Shown here in pieces: positions 7,760-13,237 of a DNA stretch of 13,237 nt. Position 1 is the first letter of the stretch. Each line of letters opens with the position of its first letter. Both the position numbers and the translations under genes were made by a program. The notes under the pieces are model-generated. The model was not told the origin of the DNA, did no database searches, and saw only the letters and a program-made list of their open reading frames with translations. Origin of the DNA: Candidatus Thorarchaeota archaeon (GTDB lineage Archaea; Asgardarchaeota; Thorarchaeia; Thorarchaeales; Thorarchaeaceae). The DNA is taken from positions 1-13,237 of the forward strand of contig JABCSP010000031.1 of NCBI GenBank assembly GCA_018238825.1, read 5' to 3'.

Positions 7760-9013
7760 CTAACCTCCTATGACTAAGGGGACAAGTCCGGGGATGTAGA
7801 CAAGAGCAAACATCACGAGGACTACATTCAGTATTGATAATGGGAGTAGGTACTTCCAGCATAGATGGACAACCTGATCCTGTCTAAGACGATAGAAGGA
7901 TGATGTCACAACTATGAAGAGGAAGAATACTACAAGCCACTTGATTGCAAAGTTTACAATTCCAGCGAGGAAGGGAAGACCATTGAAACCTCCAAGGAAG
8001 AGTGTAACCATCAGGGCGCTGTACAGCATCTGTTCTGCAAATTCTGCAAAATACACAACGGTAAAGTAAATTCCAGATAGCTCTGTTCGCCAACCAAAGA
8101 TTATCTCGGAGTCAGCAACAGGTGCATCAAATGGGAAGGTACCCACAGAGGCAATAGCAGCTACGAAGAATGTAATGAAATTGATTGGAAGCAAGACAAT
8201 ATACCAGATGTTTGTTTGTGCCATAACAATACTGTACAAGCTTAATGAACCAGCAAGCATGGCAGGCCCAACTGATGAGATAACCATTGGAATCTCTGCT
8301 GCAAACTGATTATTCGCAGCTCTAAATCCACCGATTAGGGAATACTTGGATCCAGAAACCCACCCAATGAGTAGGGAAAACACTGGAACTGCAGTCAAGA
8401 TGGCAAAGACAAGTACCAGACTTACCGATAGATCGGGGAATGGTGAGGTAGGAGACCCTAGAATATTCCAGTATGGGTCCCAAGGAATAAAGGCGAATGG
8501 TAACATAACAATGACTAGTAACAGCGACGGTAATATTCGATACATCCATCGTTTTGCCTTGTCGGGGATAATTATCTCCTTGGACATGAGTTTGATTGCA
8601 TCAGCAAATAACTGGAGACCTCCGTATTTACCCATGTGCATGGGTCCTCTTCTATCCTGAAGACGAGCCCAGATTTTTCGTGTATACCAAACCGTGAAGA
8701 TGAGAGCCAATAATATGAATATCAAACCTGGAAATACGATTGCCCTGAATAGAAACATGAAGTTCTCGGGAAGAGAAACTAAGAACCATATCCAATTGAC
8801 GAAATCCACCACCCAGAAAATGAGCCAATTGACAATTCCCCAGAGCCATAGGAATATTCCAAGGACCCAATCCCATAACCCGCCGAACCAAGCAAAGAAG
8901 TCGAACGGCCCTTCCCACAAGAAAGGCCACATGAGAAATCCCCAGAGCCACAGGAGTACCCCAATGACCCAATCCCATAAGCCTCCAAGCCAAGTAAAAA
9001 CATCGAACTGCAC
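7760..9013 (-). CDS. nuoH: Complex I membrane subunit NuoH with Trp-rich N-terminal extension
   Basis: Junction subunit ND1/NuoH, which helps form the quinone tunnel and connects the peripheral and membrane arms. The core starts near residue 88. It shows TRKIWARLQDRRGP and LQLFADAIKLMSKEIIIPDKAKRW, the conserved loop GGFRAANNQFAAEIPM, and PFDAPVADSEIIFG followed by RTELSG, matching the FDLPEAExELVxGYxxEYSG motif (first Glu is Val here). In front is an extension of about 80 residues with 16 tryptophans, built from two copies of a 34-residue unit. The protein is 417 residues; E. coli NuoH has about 325. The start is called at GTG 9013 because GGAGGT lies 6 bases upstream. The longest frame begins at a TTG (9040) inside nuoD with no ribosome site. 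The gap to the nuoD stop is 11 bases and to nuoI 4 bases. Confidence 0.93.
   Translation of the reverse strand: MQFDVFTWLGGLWDWVIGVLLWLWGFLMWPFLWEGPFDFFAWFGGLWDWVLGIFLWLWGIVNWLIFWVVDFVNWIWFLVSLPENFMFLFRAIVFPGLIFILLALIFTVWYTRKIWARLQDRRGPMHMGKYGGLQLFADAIKLMSKEIIIPDKAKRWMYRILPSLLLVIVMLPFAFIPWDPYWNILGSPTSPFPDLSVSLVLVFAILTAVPVFSLLIGWVSGSKYSLIGGFRAANNQFAAEIPMVISSVGPAMLAGSLSLYSIVMAQTNIWYIVLLPINFITFFVAAIASVGTFPFDAPVADSEIIFGWRTELSGIYFTVVYFAEFAEQMLYSALMVTLFLGGFNGLPFLAGIVNFAIKWLVVFFLFIVVTSSFYRLRQDQVVHLCWKYLLPLSILNVVLVMFALVYIPGLVPLVIGG
8801..9004 (-). repeat. 102-bp tandem duplication encoding Trp-rich NuoH N-terminus
   Basis: Two adjacent 102-bp units encode NuoH residues 4-37 and 38-71. All seven tryptophans of the first unit (8, 13, 15, 22, 24, 29, 33) recur exactly 34 residues later, and GLWDWV is identical in both. 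Over the best 68 bp (8941-9008 against 8839-8906) I count about 13 mismatches, near 80% identity. Residues 71-76 (FVNWIW) may be the start of a decayed third unit, since W76 is 34 after W42. Confidence 0.88.
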
Positions 9014-9019
9014 GTCATA

Positions 9020-9025
9020 ACCTCC
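9020..9025 (-). promoter_or_regulatory. Ribosome binding site that sets the nuoH GTG start
   Basis: GGAGGT on the minus strand, just overlapping the nuoD stop codon, lies 6 bases before GTG 9013. An ATG directly after it (9019) is in the wrong frame for NuoH. Confidence 0.7.
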
Positions 9026-10161
9026 TAGCGATCCCACCAACCAGGGTATGGGTCAAGGCTTCCAAATATTGCAGGGAAATCAGCAAACCGTGCTCCTGGC
9101 ACAATATGCTTCAATGAATAGTATGATGCAAAACATGGTCCCCGTATTTTTGCTCTCCACGGAGTCTGAGCTTTTGCCATCGTCTTAAGCCAAACCGAGG
9201 TTACTCCACGAGTTCCTTCAACTCTTCCGTAACCCTCTCCCTCAGGCAATCTGTTTGTTTTTGATCTAGCCTTCGGGTCAATGATTGGACCCTCAGGAAG
9301 AATTGGTAGAAGTTTTTCAATTATATCAAGTGATGTTTCAATTTCCTTGAATCTTTGAAGTAATCTATCGAAAGCATCGGATTCTCCAGGATGCTCCTCG
9401 TTATTGATCACTGGAACTTCCCAGTCAATCAAATCATAGGCTAAGTTCGGGTCAGGGTCATCCTTACGCAAGTCCATAGGAATTCCGCAGGCTTTGATAT
9501 TTGGACCACTAAGACCCCATTTTAATGCCTGTTTAGCAGTGTAATGACCTACACCTTCCGTTCGTAATCTAAAGGTTGGACTTCCAGCCAGCATATCATT
9601 AAATACGGGCATTCGGTCCTTGACAAGTTTAAGTGCGGTTTCCATCTTAGCAAGGAACTTGGGAGTAAAATCGTACTTGACTCCACCAGGAGTTGCATAT
9701 GAAACCGTGTGACGTGAACCAGTTAGCTCTTCAAAAGCATCAAGAGAATATTCTCTGTCAACCCATGGCCAGAGTAGCATAACGAAGAGACCTAACTCGC
9801 CTGCAAACTGACCCCACCAAAATTGCAATGAATGGATTCGGTTAAACTCCATCATTATTGTCCGCATTATCTTTGCGCGTTCTGGGACTTCTAGGTCAAC
9901 TATCTTTTCAACAGCCGCGATATATGGATACTCAGCCAGGAAAGCCTCCATCATACAAATACGTTCAAGAATCATTGAGCCTTGTCTGAAGTTTCGGAAC
10001 TCAAGGCACTTTTCTGCGGAGCGATGAAAGTAACCAGCATTTGGATCACACTCCACAATGTAGTCGCCAACAATTGTCAGCTTTGCGGCCCATCCGTGTG
10101 CACTGACGTGTTGTGGACCAAACCAGATCACACTACTTTCATCAAGAATGTCTGGACTCAT
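9025..10161 (-). CDS. nuoD: Complex I 49-kDa subunit NuoD
   Basis: Catalytic peripheral-arm subunit related to the [NiFe]-hydrogenase large subunit, 378 residues. It should form the quinone site together with NuoB and NuoH. Motifs: GPQHVSAHG (H18, H22; H22 matches the quinone-site His38 of Thermus), GYFHRSAEK, PYIAAVEK, GGVKYDF and the C-terminal SLDPYPGWWDR. The hydrogenase nickel ligands are mostly gone: the second L1 cysteine is Glu72, and the C-terminal CxxC positions are Tyr and Trp. One L1 cysteine survives (C69 in ERICMM). By gapless alignment, the quinone-binding tyrosine (Thermus Tyr87) is Met70. Start ATG 10161 overlaps the nuoC stop as ATGA, with GGAGG 9 bases upstream. This is a complex I type NuoD, not a hydrogenase. 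Confidence 0.95.
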   Translation of the reverse strand: MSPDILDESSVIWFGPQHVSAHGWAAKLTIVGDYIVECDPNAGYFHRSAEKCLEFRNFRQGSMILERICMMEAFLAEYPYIAAVEKIVDLEVPERAKIMRTIMMEFNRIHSLQFWWGQFAGELGLFVMLLWPWVDREYSLDAFEELTGSRHTVSYATPGGVKYDFTPKFLAKMETALKLVKDRMPVFNDMLAGSPTFRLRTEGVGHYTAKQALKWGLSGPNIKACGIPMDLRKDDPDPNLAYDLIDWEVPVINNEEHPGESDAFDRLLQRFKEIETSLDIIEKLLPILPEGPIIDPKARSKTNRLPEGEGYGRVEGTRGVTSVWLKTMAKAQTPWRAKIRGPCFASYYSLKHIVPGARFADFPAIFGSLDPYPGWWDR

Positions 10162-10682
10162 GATGACTCGCCTCCAGGCTTAGGCCTTGGTTTAGGTCGA
10201 GCAAGACCAGTCTCATCCATACGACTCCTATCTGTAAGAAAGCTCTTTCTCATTGGGAACTTCCCTTCCAACTCATCTGGAAGGAGTAATAGACGTAAGT
10301 CTGGGTGATTTTTAAAATTAATTCCGTACAGCTCGTGAGTTTCTCGTTCGTGCCAGTCAAGACCAGGAAAGATATCACTGACAGTTTCAATCTCAGGAGT
10401 TTCACCTTCAAGACTGACACGAAGCTGAACCAACATCTTACCTTCATGGGACCAAAAGATGTAGATGACTTCGTATTTGTCCTCGGTCAAGTCAACACCA
10501 AACAAGGATTCTGGCAGAGCATCTGAAACTTCCTCATCAATCATGCTGACAATATCCCGAATCATCTCTGGTGGCACTACTAGCTCTACCTTGTTACCAA
10601 CAAGCGGTTTTGACTCGATATCGGGGTACTTGTTGATAATCGTACGAGCCAATGTAGAAGCAGAACCTGGTGTCTTAGACAT
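10158..10682 (-). CDS. nuoC: Complex I 30-kDa subunit NuoC
   Basis: Peripheral-arm scaffold subunit NuoC, 174 residues, separate from NuoD. The family signature lies at 110-136: WHERETHELYGINF and then NHPDLRLLLLPD. The LEGKFPMRKSF segment follows, as in other NuoC. The C-terminal tail ARPKPRPKPGGESS is basic and proline-rich. The start ATG 10682 overlaps the nuoK end by 8 bases and has GGAGGA 8 bases upstream. A longer frame from 10715 would run 41 bases into nuoK without a ribosome site. It sits directly upstream of nuoD with a 4-base overlap, which fits coupled translation of two partner subunits. Confidence 0.93.
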   Translation of the reverse strand: MSKTPGSASTLARTIINKYPDIESKPLVGNKVELVVPPEMIRDIVSMIDEEVSDALPESLFGVDLTEDKYEVIYIFWSHEGKMLVQLRVSLEGETPEIETVSDIFPGLDWHERETHELYGINFKNHPDLRLLLLPDELEGKFPMRKSFLTDRSRMDETGLARPKPRPKPGGESS

Positions 10683-10995
10683 TCTCAGTGTCCTCCAGTG
10701 AAATTGGGGTTCCAAGGTCTACTGTACCATATCGTCTGTGGTACATGAGCATCAGCACCATAGCTAGTGCAGTATGGGCAGCAGCTACAGAGATTACAAG
10801 AATGATTAGCCCTTGTCCAACAAATGAAAAAGCAGGGCTGTAAATGGAAACAGCAACTAGGGCGATGTTAACGCCATTCCCCATGATTTCTGCGCCTATG
10901 AGTATTCGGATGAGATTACGCTTAACCATCATCCCGTAAGCACCAAGAGCTATCAAGATGAAGGATAAAACAAGGTACCATGAGAGTGGAATCAT
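10675..10995 (-). CDS. nuoK: Complex I membrane subunit NuoK
   Basis: Small three-helix junction subunit ND4L/NuoK, 106 residues. RNLIRILIGAEIMGNGVN carries the first conserved glutamate, E36, at the same number as in E. coli. The second helix motif is usually AAAEAxxGLALL; here it is SVAAAHTALAMVLML ending in HRR, so the second proton-path glutamate (E. coli E72) is His74. The tail after HRRYG is short and polar. Start ATG 10995 overlaps the nuoJ stop as ATGA, with GGAGGT 9 bases upstream. nuoJ-nuoK is a normal pair but is normally found downstream of nuoI; here it precedes nuoC. Confidence 0.93.
   Translation of the reverse strand: MIPLSWYLVLSFILIALGAYGMMVKRNLIRILIGAEIMGNGVNIALVAVSIYSPAFSFVGQGLIILVISVAAAHTALAMVLMLMYHRRYGTVDLGTPISLEDTENV
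10691..10696 (-). promoter_or_regulatory. Ribosome binding site that sets the nuoC start
   Basis: GGAGGA on the minus strand, inside the nuoK coding end, lies 8 bases before ATG 10682 and supports that start over the in-frame ATG at 10715. Confidence 0.65.
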
Positions 10996-11624
10996 TCGTC
11001 ACCGACCTCCTCTGATGGTTCCTCAATAGTTGCTACGTCGTCTATTGGTTCTTCAACTGATTCAATGCCAAACTCTCCTTGGATTGGAATGAGGCGCTCA
11101 GCTTTATCCATTTTCAAGATAGCAATAGCCCCAACGATTGACACAAGCAAAATGAGGGCAGCCATCTGTACATAGATAACGTGCTCGGACCACAGCCACT
11201 GTGATAGGAGTTCCAGGTTAAGCTCCAATGGTGGCATATCCGGTGCGAATGTATCATACCAGGGGAAGACTAGTGCAAGTCCTCCAGAGAGCAATCCAAC
11301 TGAACCAGATAGCATCAGTCCAATTCGTCTACGCCTAGGTGAGGCAAAAGCTTCCAAGGATGAATCCTGTGCCCGTGGAATTAATAGAACTGCGAAGATA
11401 ATCAATGCACTGATTCCGCCAGTATAAACAGCTATCTGCATACCGGCAATGAAAGGTGCCTCTAGAAGGAGAAATATTCCTGCAACAAACGAAGCCATGA
11501 AGCCAAAGAATAATGCGGCATACACAATATTCCTGTGTTCAAGTGCCAGATAAGCAAGGATGATCACAATTGATGCGATTGCAAGGAATTCAATTTGCTC
11601 GAACCAGACTTCAACTTGCATCAT
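10992..11624 (-). CDS. nuoJ: Complex I membrane subunit NuoJ with acidic C-terminal tail
   Basis: Five-helix junction subunit ND6/NuoJ, 210 residues. The diagnostic TM3 segment is GMQIAVYTGGISALIIFAVLL, with the conserved tyrosine Y67 in the position of the E. coli Tyr59 pi-bulge region. It matches the family pattern YxGAxxVLxxFVVML loosely, with Thr-Gly-Gly-Ile in place of Val-Gly-Ala. The last 30 or so residues form an acidic, proline-containing tail (EEPIDD, IEEPSEEVGDE) that is unlike E. coli NuoJ and resembles the tail of the membrane protein encoded at 12641-13183. ATG 11624 has GGAGGT 8 bases upstream, and the gap to the nuoA stop is 2 bases. A second ATG follows directly, so the start may differ by one codon. 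Confidence 0.92.
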   Translation of the reverse strand: MMQVEVWFEQIEFLAIASIVIILAYLALEHRNIVYAALFFGFMASFVAGIFLLLEAPFIAGMQIAVYTGGISALIIFAVLLIPRAQDSSLEAFASPRRRRIGLMLSGSVGLLSGGLALVFPWYDTFAPDMPPLELNLELLSQWLWSEHVIYVQMAALILLVSIVGAIAILKMDKAERLIPIQGEFGIESVEEPIDDVATIEEPSEEVGDE

Positions 11625-11626
11625 TT

Positions 11627-12070
11627 TCAGTGACCTCCTGATTCAATCTCTTTCGATGCTTGCTCAGCCTTAGCCTTGCGATATAGAGTAAGTGTTTCTT
11701 GACCACTGAGAAATGTTTCGGGCATATTCTTCATGGCAAAACCCATTCCACCCATTATTATCAAAACAAAAACAAGCACTTGCCAAACAACAATCTCACT
11801 GAGACGGAATGATGATGCAGCCAATAACCAGAGAAATGCACCCATTACGTCAACAACTACGAAAAGTATTGTATAGACAAGATAGTTGTAAGGATAGGAG
11901 ATTCTCGCAGGTCCAATCGGTTCCTCTCCACATTCATAAGAAGATGTCTTCTCGCTATTTTGTAAGACATGAGGTCTCAGAACCCATGATGCAACGAGCA
12001 TACCAACTACCATCACTACAGCCAAAACAGCCCAGATAAGTACAGGAACGAAATCGATGAATAGTCGCAT
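11627..12070 (-). CDS. nuoA: Complex I membrane subunit NuoA
   Basis: Three-helix junction subunit ND3/NuoA, 147 residues and first gene of the operon. SYECGEEPIGPAR (C47) is the family signature and corresponds to the flexible TM1-TM2 loop containing the ND3 switch cysteine. The TM2 motif is usually FDxExxFL; here it reads VVVDVMGAFLWL. The aspartate (D74) is kept, but the glutamate equivalent to E. coli Glu81 is Met76. The last 30 residues are a charged tail ending in EIESGGH. ATG 12070 has GGAGGT 10 bases upstream. It opens the operon after a 208-bp divergent region, so the promoter should lie there. nuoB, which usually follows nuoA, is not present. Confidence 0.93.
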   Translation of the reverse strand: MRLFIDFVPVLIWAVLAVVMVVGMLVASWVLRPHVLQNSEKTSSYECGEEPIGPARISYPYNYLVYTILFVVVDVMGAFLWLLAASSFRLSEIVVWQVLVFVLIIMGGMGFAMKNMPETFLSGQETLTLYRKAKAEQASKEIESGGH

Positions 12071-12278
12071 GTGACTATAGACCTCCGAGAGTGGATATTC
12101 TTACCTAAAAATTCAACAAACGTTACCCGAATCACTTTCCTAGGGTTGACTCGGCGTTTGTGAAACCTTTGGAGGGCGCTGTCGAGGCGATGTTAAAAAC
12201 CATTCGCACAAAGGAGTTTTAAGCAGGGCAAAGGTTTCACGTCGACCAAGCAACAAGTATACAAAGAGGTCGAATTTA
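12071..12278. promoter_or_regulatory. Divergent promoter region upstream of nuoA and the 118-aa gene
   Basis: This 208-bp region lies between the nuo operon and a divergently transcribed small membrane protein gene, so it should hold promoters for both. No strong archaeal TATA box stands out. Candidates are AATTTTTAGG on the minus strand (12104-12113) for nuoA, though that leaves a very short leader, and TTTTAA (12217-12222) on the plus strand, preceded by a purine-rich AAAGGAG, for the gene at 12279. AGAGGT (12265-12270) is the ribosome site of that gene. A perfect 12-bp inverted repeat occupies 12160-12240. Confidence 0.55.
12160..12240. repeat. Perfect 12-bp inverted repeat in the divergent promoter region
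   Basis: GTGAAACCTTTG at 12160-12171 is the exact reverse complement of CAAAGGTTTCAC at 12229-12240, separated by 57 bases. Inside the spacer is a weaker imperfect pair, GCGATG (12187-12192) and CATTCGC (12201-12207). The arms flank the candidate plus-strand TATA element at 12217. The arrangement suggests paired operator half-sites for a regulator; RNA folding or chance are alternatives. Confidence 0.6.
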
Positions 12279-12635
12279 TTGTCACTTATCCGAGGTACAT
12301 TCGTATACTACGTAGTTCTTCTAATTGGCACAGGATTTCTTGGCGTATATTTCTGGATTATCCTAACAGCAGCCATCCCAGATGTAATGGTCAAGCTCGC
12401 TTTCTTCCTCTCAGGGCTTATTCTAATGATATCCACATTTGCGCTAGCTGCCGCAAAAACAAGATCAGGTCGTACAATACTTACAATATTGTCGGGACTT
12501 GTTGGAGGAACTCATGCGTACATGGACATAGTCCTCTTCCCAGATTGGATGTACGGTACACTCATGTTCTTCTGGCTTCTCTTTGGCCTATTGCTAAGTT
12601 GTGCTGCATTTGCCTGGCTACCAGAAACAGATTAG
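12279..12635 (+). CDS. Small four-helix membrane protein, unknown function
   Basis: I do not recognise this protein. It has 118 residues, nearly all in four hydrophobic segments at about 8-30, 37-59, 67-87 and 91-113. A short basic loop (KTRSGR, 60-65) between TM2 and TM3 suggests that side is cytoplasmic. There are no cysteine motifs or heme-type His pairs; a lone His lies in TM3 (GGTHAYMD, H79). The start is TTG 12279, chosen because AGAGGT lies 8 bases upstream and no in-frame ATG is available nearby. It is divergent from nuoA and shares its intergenic region, so co-regulation with complex I is possible but not shown. It ends 5 bp before the convergent gene at 12641. Confidence 0.7.
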   Translation: MSLIRGTFVYYVVLLIGTGFLGVYFWIILTAAIPDVMVKLAFFLSGLILMISTFALAAAKTRSGRTILTILSGLVGGTHAYMDIVLFPDWMYGTLMFFWLLFGLLLSCAAFAWLPETD

Positions 12636-12640
12636 AGAAT

Positions 12641-13183
12641 TTACTCAGATACAGTTTCTTCAGGTTCCTTTTCCTCGGAGTCAGCTTCAGGTTCTTCTGA
12701 GGGTTCTTCAACAACAGGTTCAGGTTCTTCCTTGGGAGGCCCATAGTGAAGACTAGAAACATCAAGCATACCTGATGATGTGCCTTGGTCAAAGGATTGG
12801 ATTATTGAAAAACCACCTGCAGTAAGAAGTGAACTCCCTATACCCCACGCTGAGAACATAACTAGATTTCCCAAGATATCTGTATTCAATGAAACAACAT
12901 TAGCAATAATGACAAAAAACAATCCGCCCATGATAGAAGGACCAAGCATCGCCATCTTTGCTTTACCTCGACTTGGTCGTAGGTATCCCGTAAATATAAT
13001 CACCATCACTGGTGGAAAAATCATTAGTAAGAGCATGAAGAAGAAATTGGAAGCCGCAAAGAAGCTTGCAGATGCAGAAGGACTAGTCCAAATCATATAT
13101 GCAAAGTTGGCATAGTATGATCCCATGAGAAGCACACCCAACCAGATCAAGCAATAGGGTCCGTTATCCTCGCGTAGTGCCAT
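12641..13183 (-). CDS. Four-helix membrane protein with acidic Glu/Pro tail, unknown function
   Basis: I do not recognise this family. The 180-residue protein has four predicted membrane segments (about 10-32, 41-67, 77-98, 105-128). Between TM2 and TM3 lies the basic loop RPSRGKAK, placing that loop and both termini in the cytoplasm by the positive-inside rule. The last 31 residues (150-180) are dominated by Glu and Pro (KEEPEPVVEEPSEEPEADSE), likely disordered. The NuoJ tail shares the EEPSEE string. ATG 13183 is preceded directly by an in-frame TAG, so no longer frame exists. There is no clear Shine-Dalgarno sequence, unlike the nuo genes. It is transcribed toward the plus-strand gene and is separated from nuoA by that gene, so it is not in the nuo operon. 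Confidence 0.75.
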   Translation of the reverse strand: MALREDNGPYCLIWLGVLLMGSYYANFAYMIWTSPSASASFFAASNFFFMLLLMIFPPVMVIIFTGYLRPSRGKAKMAMLGPSIMGGLFFVIIANVVSLNTDILGNLVMFSAWGIGSSLLTAGGFSIIQSFDQGTSSGMLDVSSLHYGPPKEEPEPVVEEPSEEPEADSEEKEPEETVSE

Positions 13184-13237
13184 CTATAGAATCAACCCCA
13201 TTGCATCTTGATTTTCATTTTTCTTCTGCCAATGTGT
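13184..13237. other. Right-edge sequence upstream of the 180-aa membrane protein gene
   Basis: Only 54 bases are available. They are A/T-rich on the side away from the gene (an AAAAATGAAAATC stretch on the minus strand) and could hold part of its promoter. No gene is visible. Confidence 0.3.

Noticed and set aside
8652..9020. Overlapping repeat-bearing frames on both strands across the nuoH 5' end, as separate genes
   Set aside because: Their repeats are the out-of-frame or antisense reflection of the 102-bp duplication in nuoH, whose frame is continuous into the conserved core.
9014..9040. TTG start at 9040 for nuoH
   Set aside because: It lies inside nuoD with no ribosome site; GGAGGT at 9020-9025 points to the GTG at 9013.
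9025..10161. NuoD as the large subunit of a group 4 [NiFe] hydrogenase, because of the ERIC motif
   Set aside because: Three of four nickel-ligating cysteines are missing and the C-terminus ends in SLDPxxGxxDR as in complex I, so no NiFe site can form.
1..13237. tRNA or rRNA genes, CRISPR arrays, insertion sequences or attachment sites
   Set aside because: None were seen; the window is almost fully coding with one short intergenic region and no transposase or repeat array.

Overview
The window carries one complete, tightly packed operon on the minus strand (12070 down to 581). It encodes a complex I-like proton-pumping oxidoreductase of the NADH dehydrogenase / F420H2 dehydrogenase family. 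In transcription order the genes are nuoA, nuoJ, nuoK, nuoC, nuoD, nuoH, nuoI, an extra nuoM-like gene, nuoL, nuoM and nuoN. Neighbouring genes overlap by a few bases or are about 2-11 bases apart. Almost every one has a GGAGG-type Shine-Dalgarno sequence, and these place several starts downstream of the longest open frame (nuoM1, nuoL, nuoH, nuoC).

The host is most likely an Asgard archaeon. The reasons are a Rab/Ras-like small GTPase of eukaryotic type at the left edge (2-535, plus strand, cut by the window edge), a complex I without NADH-module genes, and moderate base composition. Thorarchaeia-like and Heimdallarchaeia-like hosts cannot be told apart from this sequence alone.

Left to right: the end of the small GTPase gene; a 45-bp convergent gap; the 11.5-kb nuo operon; a 208-bp divergent intergenic region with a perfect 12-bp inverted repeat; a small four-helix membrane protein gene (12279-12635, plus) that converges, 5 bp apart, on a gene for another four-helix membrane protein with a Glu/Pro-rich tail (12641-13183, minus).

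How it should work: NuoC, NuoD and NuoI form what is encoded here of the peripheral electron-transfer arm. NuoA, J, K and H form the junction and the charged path leading into the membrane arm. NuoN, NuoM, NuoL and the additional NuoM-like subunit are antiporter-type pump modules. Two things are missing. nuoB, whose product holds the terminal N2 iron-sulfur cluster, is absent, and nuoJ-nuoK stand where it is usually found. There is also no electron-input module (NuoEFG or FpoF), so the donor is unknown (ferredoxin or F420H2 are possible).

The most interesting signals are: a fourth pump subunit together with an apparent one-repeat lengthening of the NuoL lateral helix; absence of nuoB; a NuoD quinone-site Tyr replaced by Met next to a hydrogenase-like ERIC remnant; loss or swap of key membrane charges (NuoK Glu72 to His, NuoA Glu81 to Met, a TM8 Lys to Glu in the extra NuoM, NuoN His224 to Trp); and a tryptophan-packed, tandemly duplicated N-terminal extension on NuoH. 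Residue equivalences to E. coli and Thermus complex I were made from memory and should be checked by alignment.
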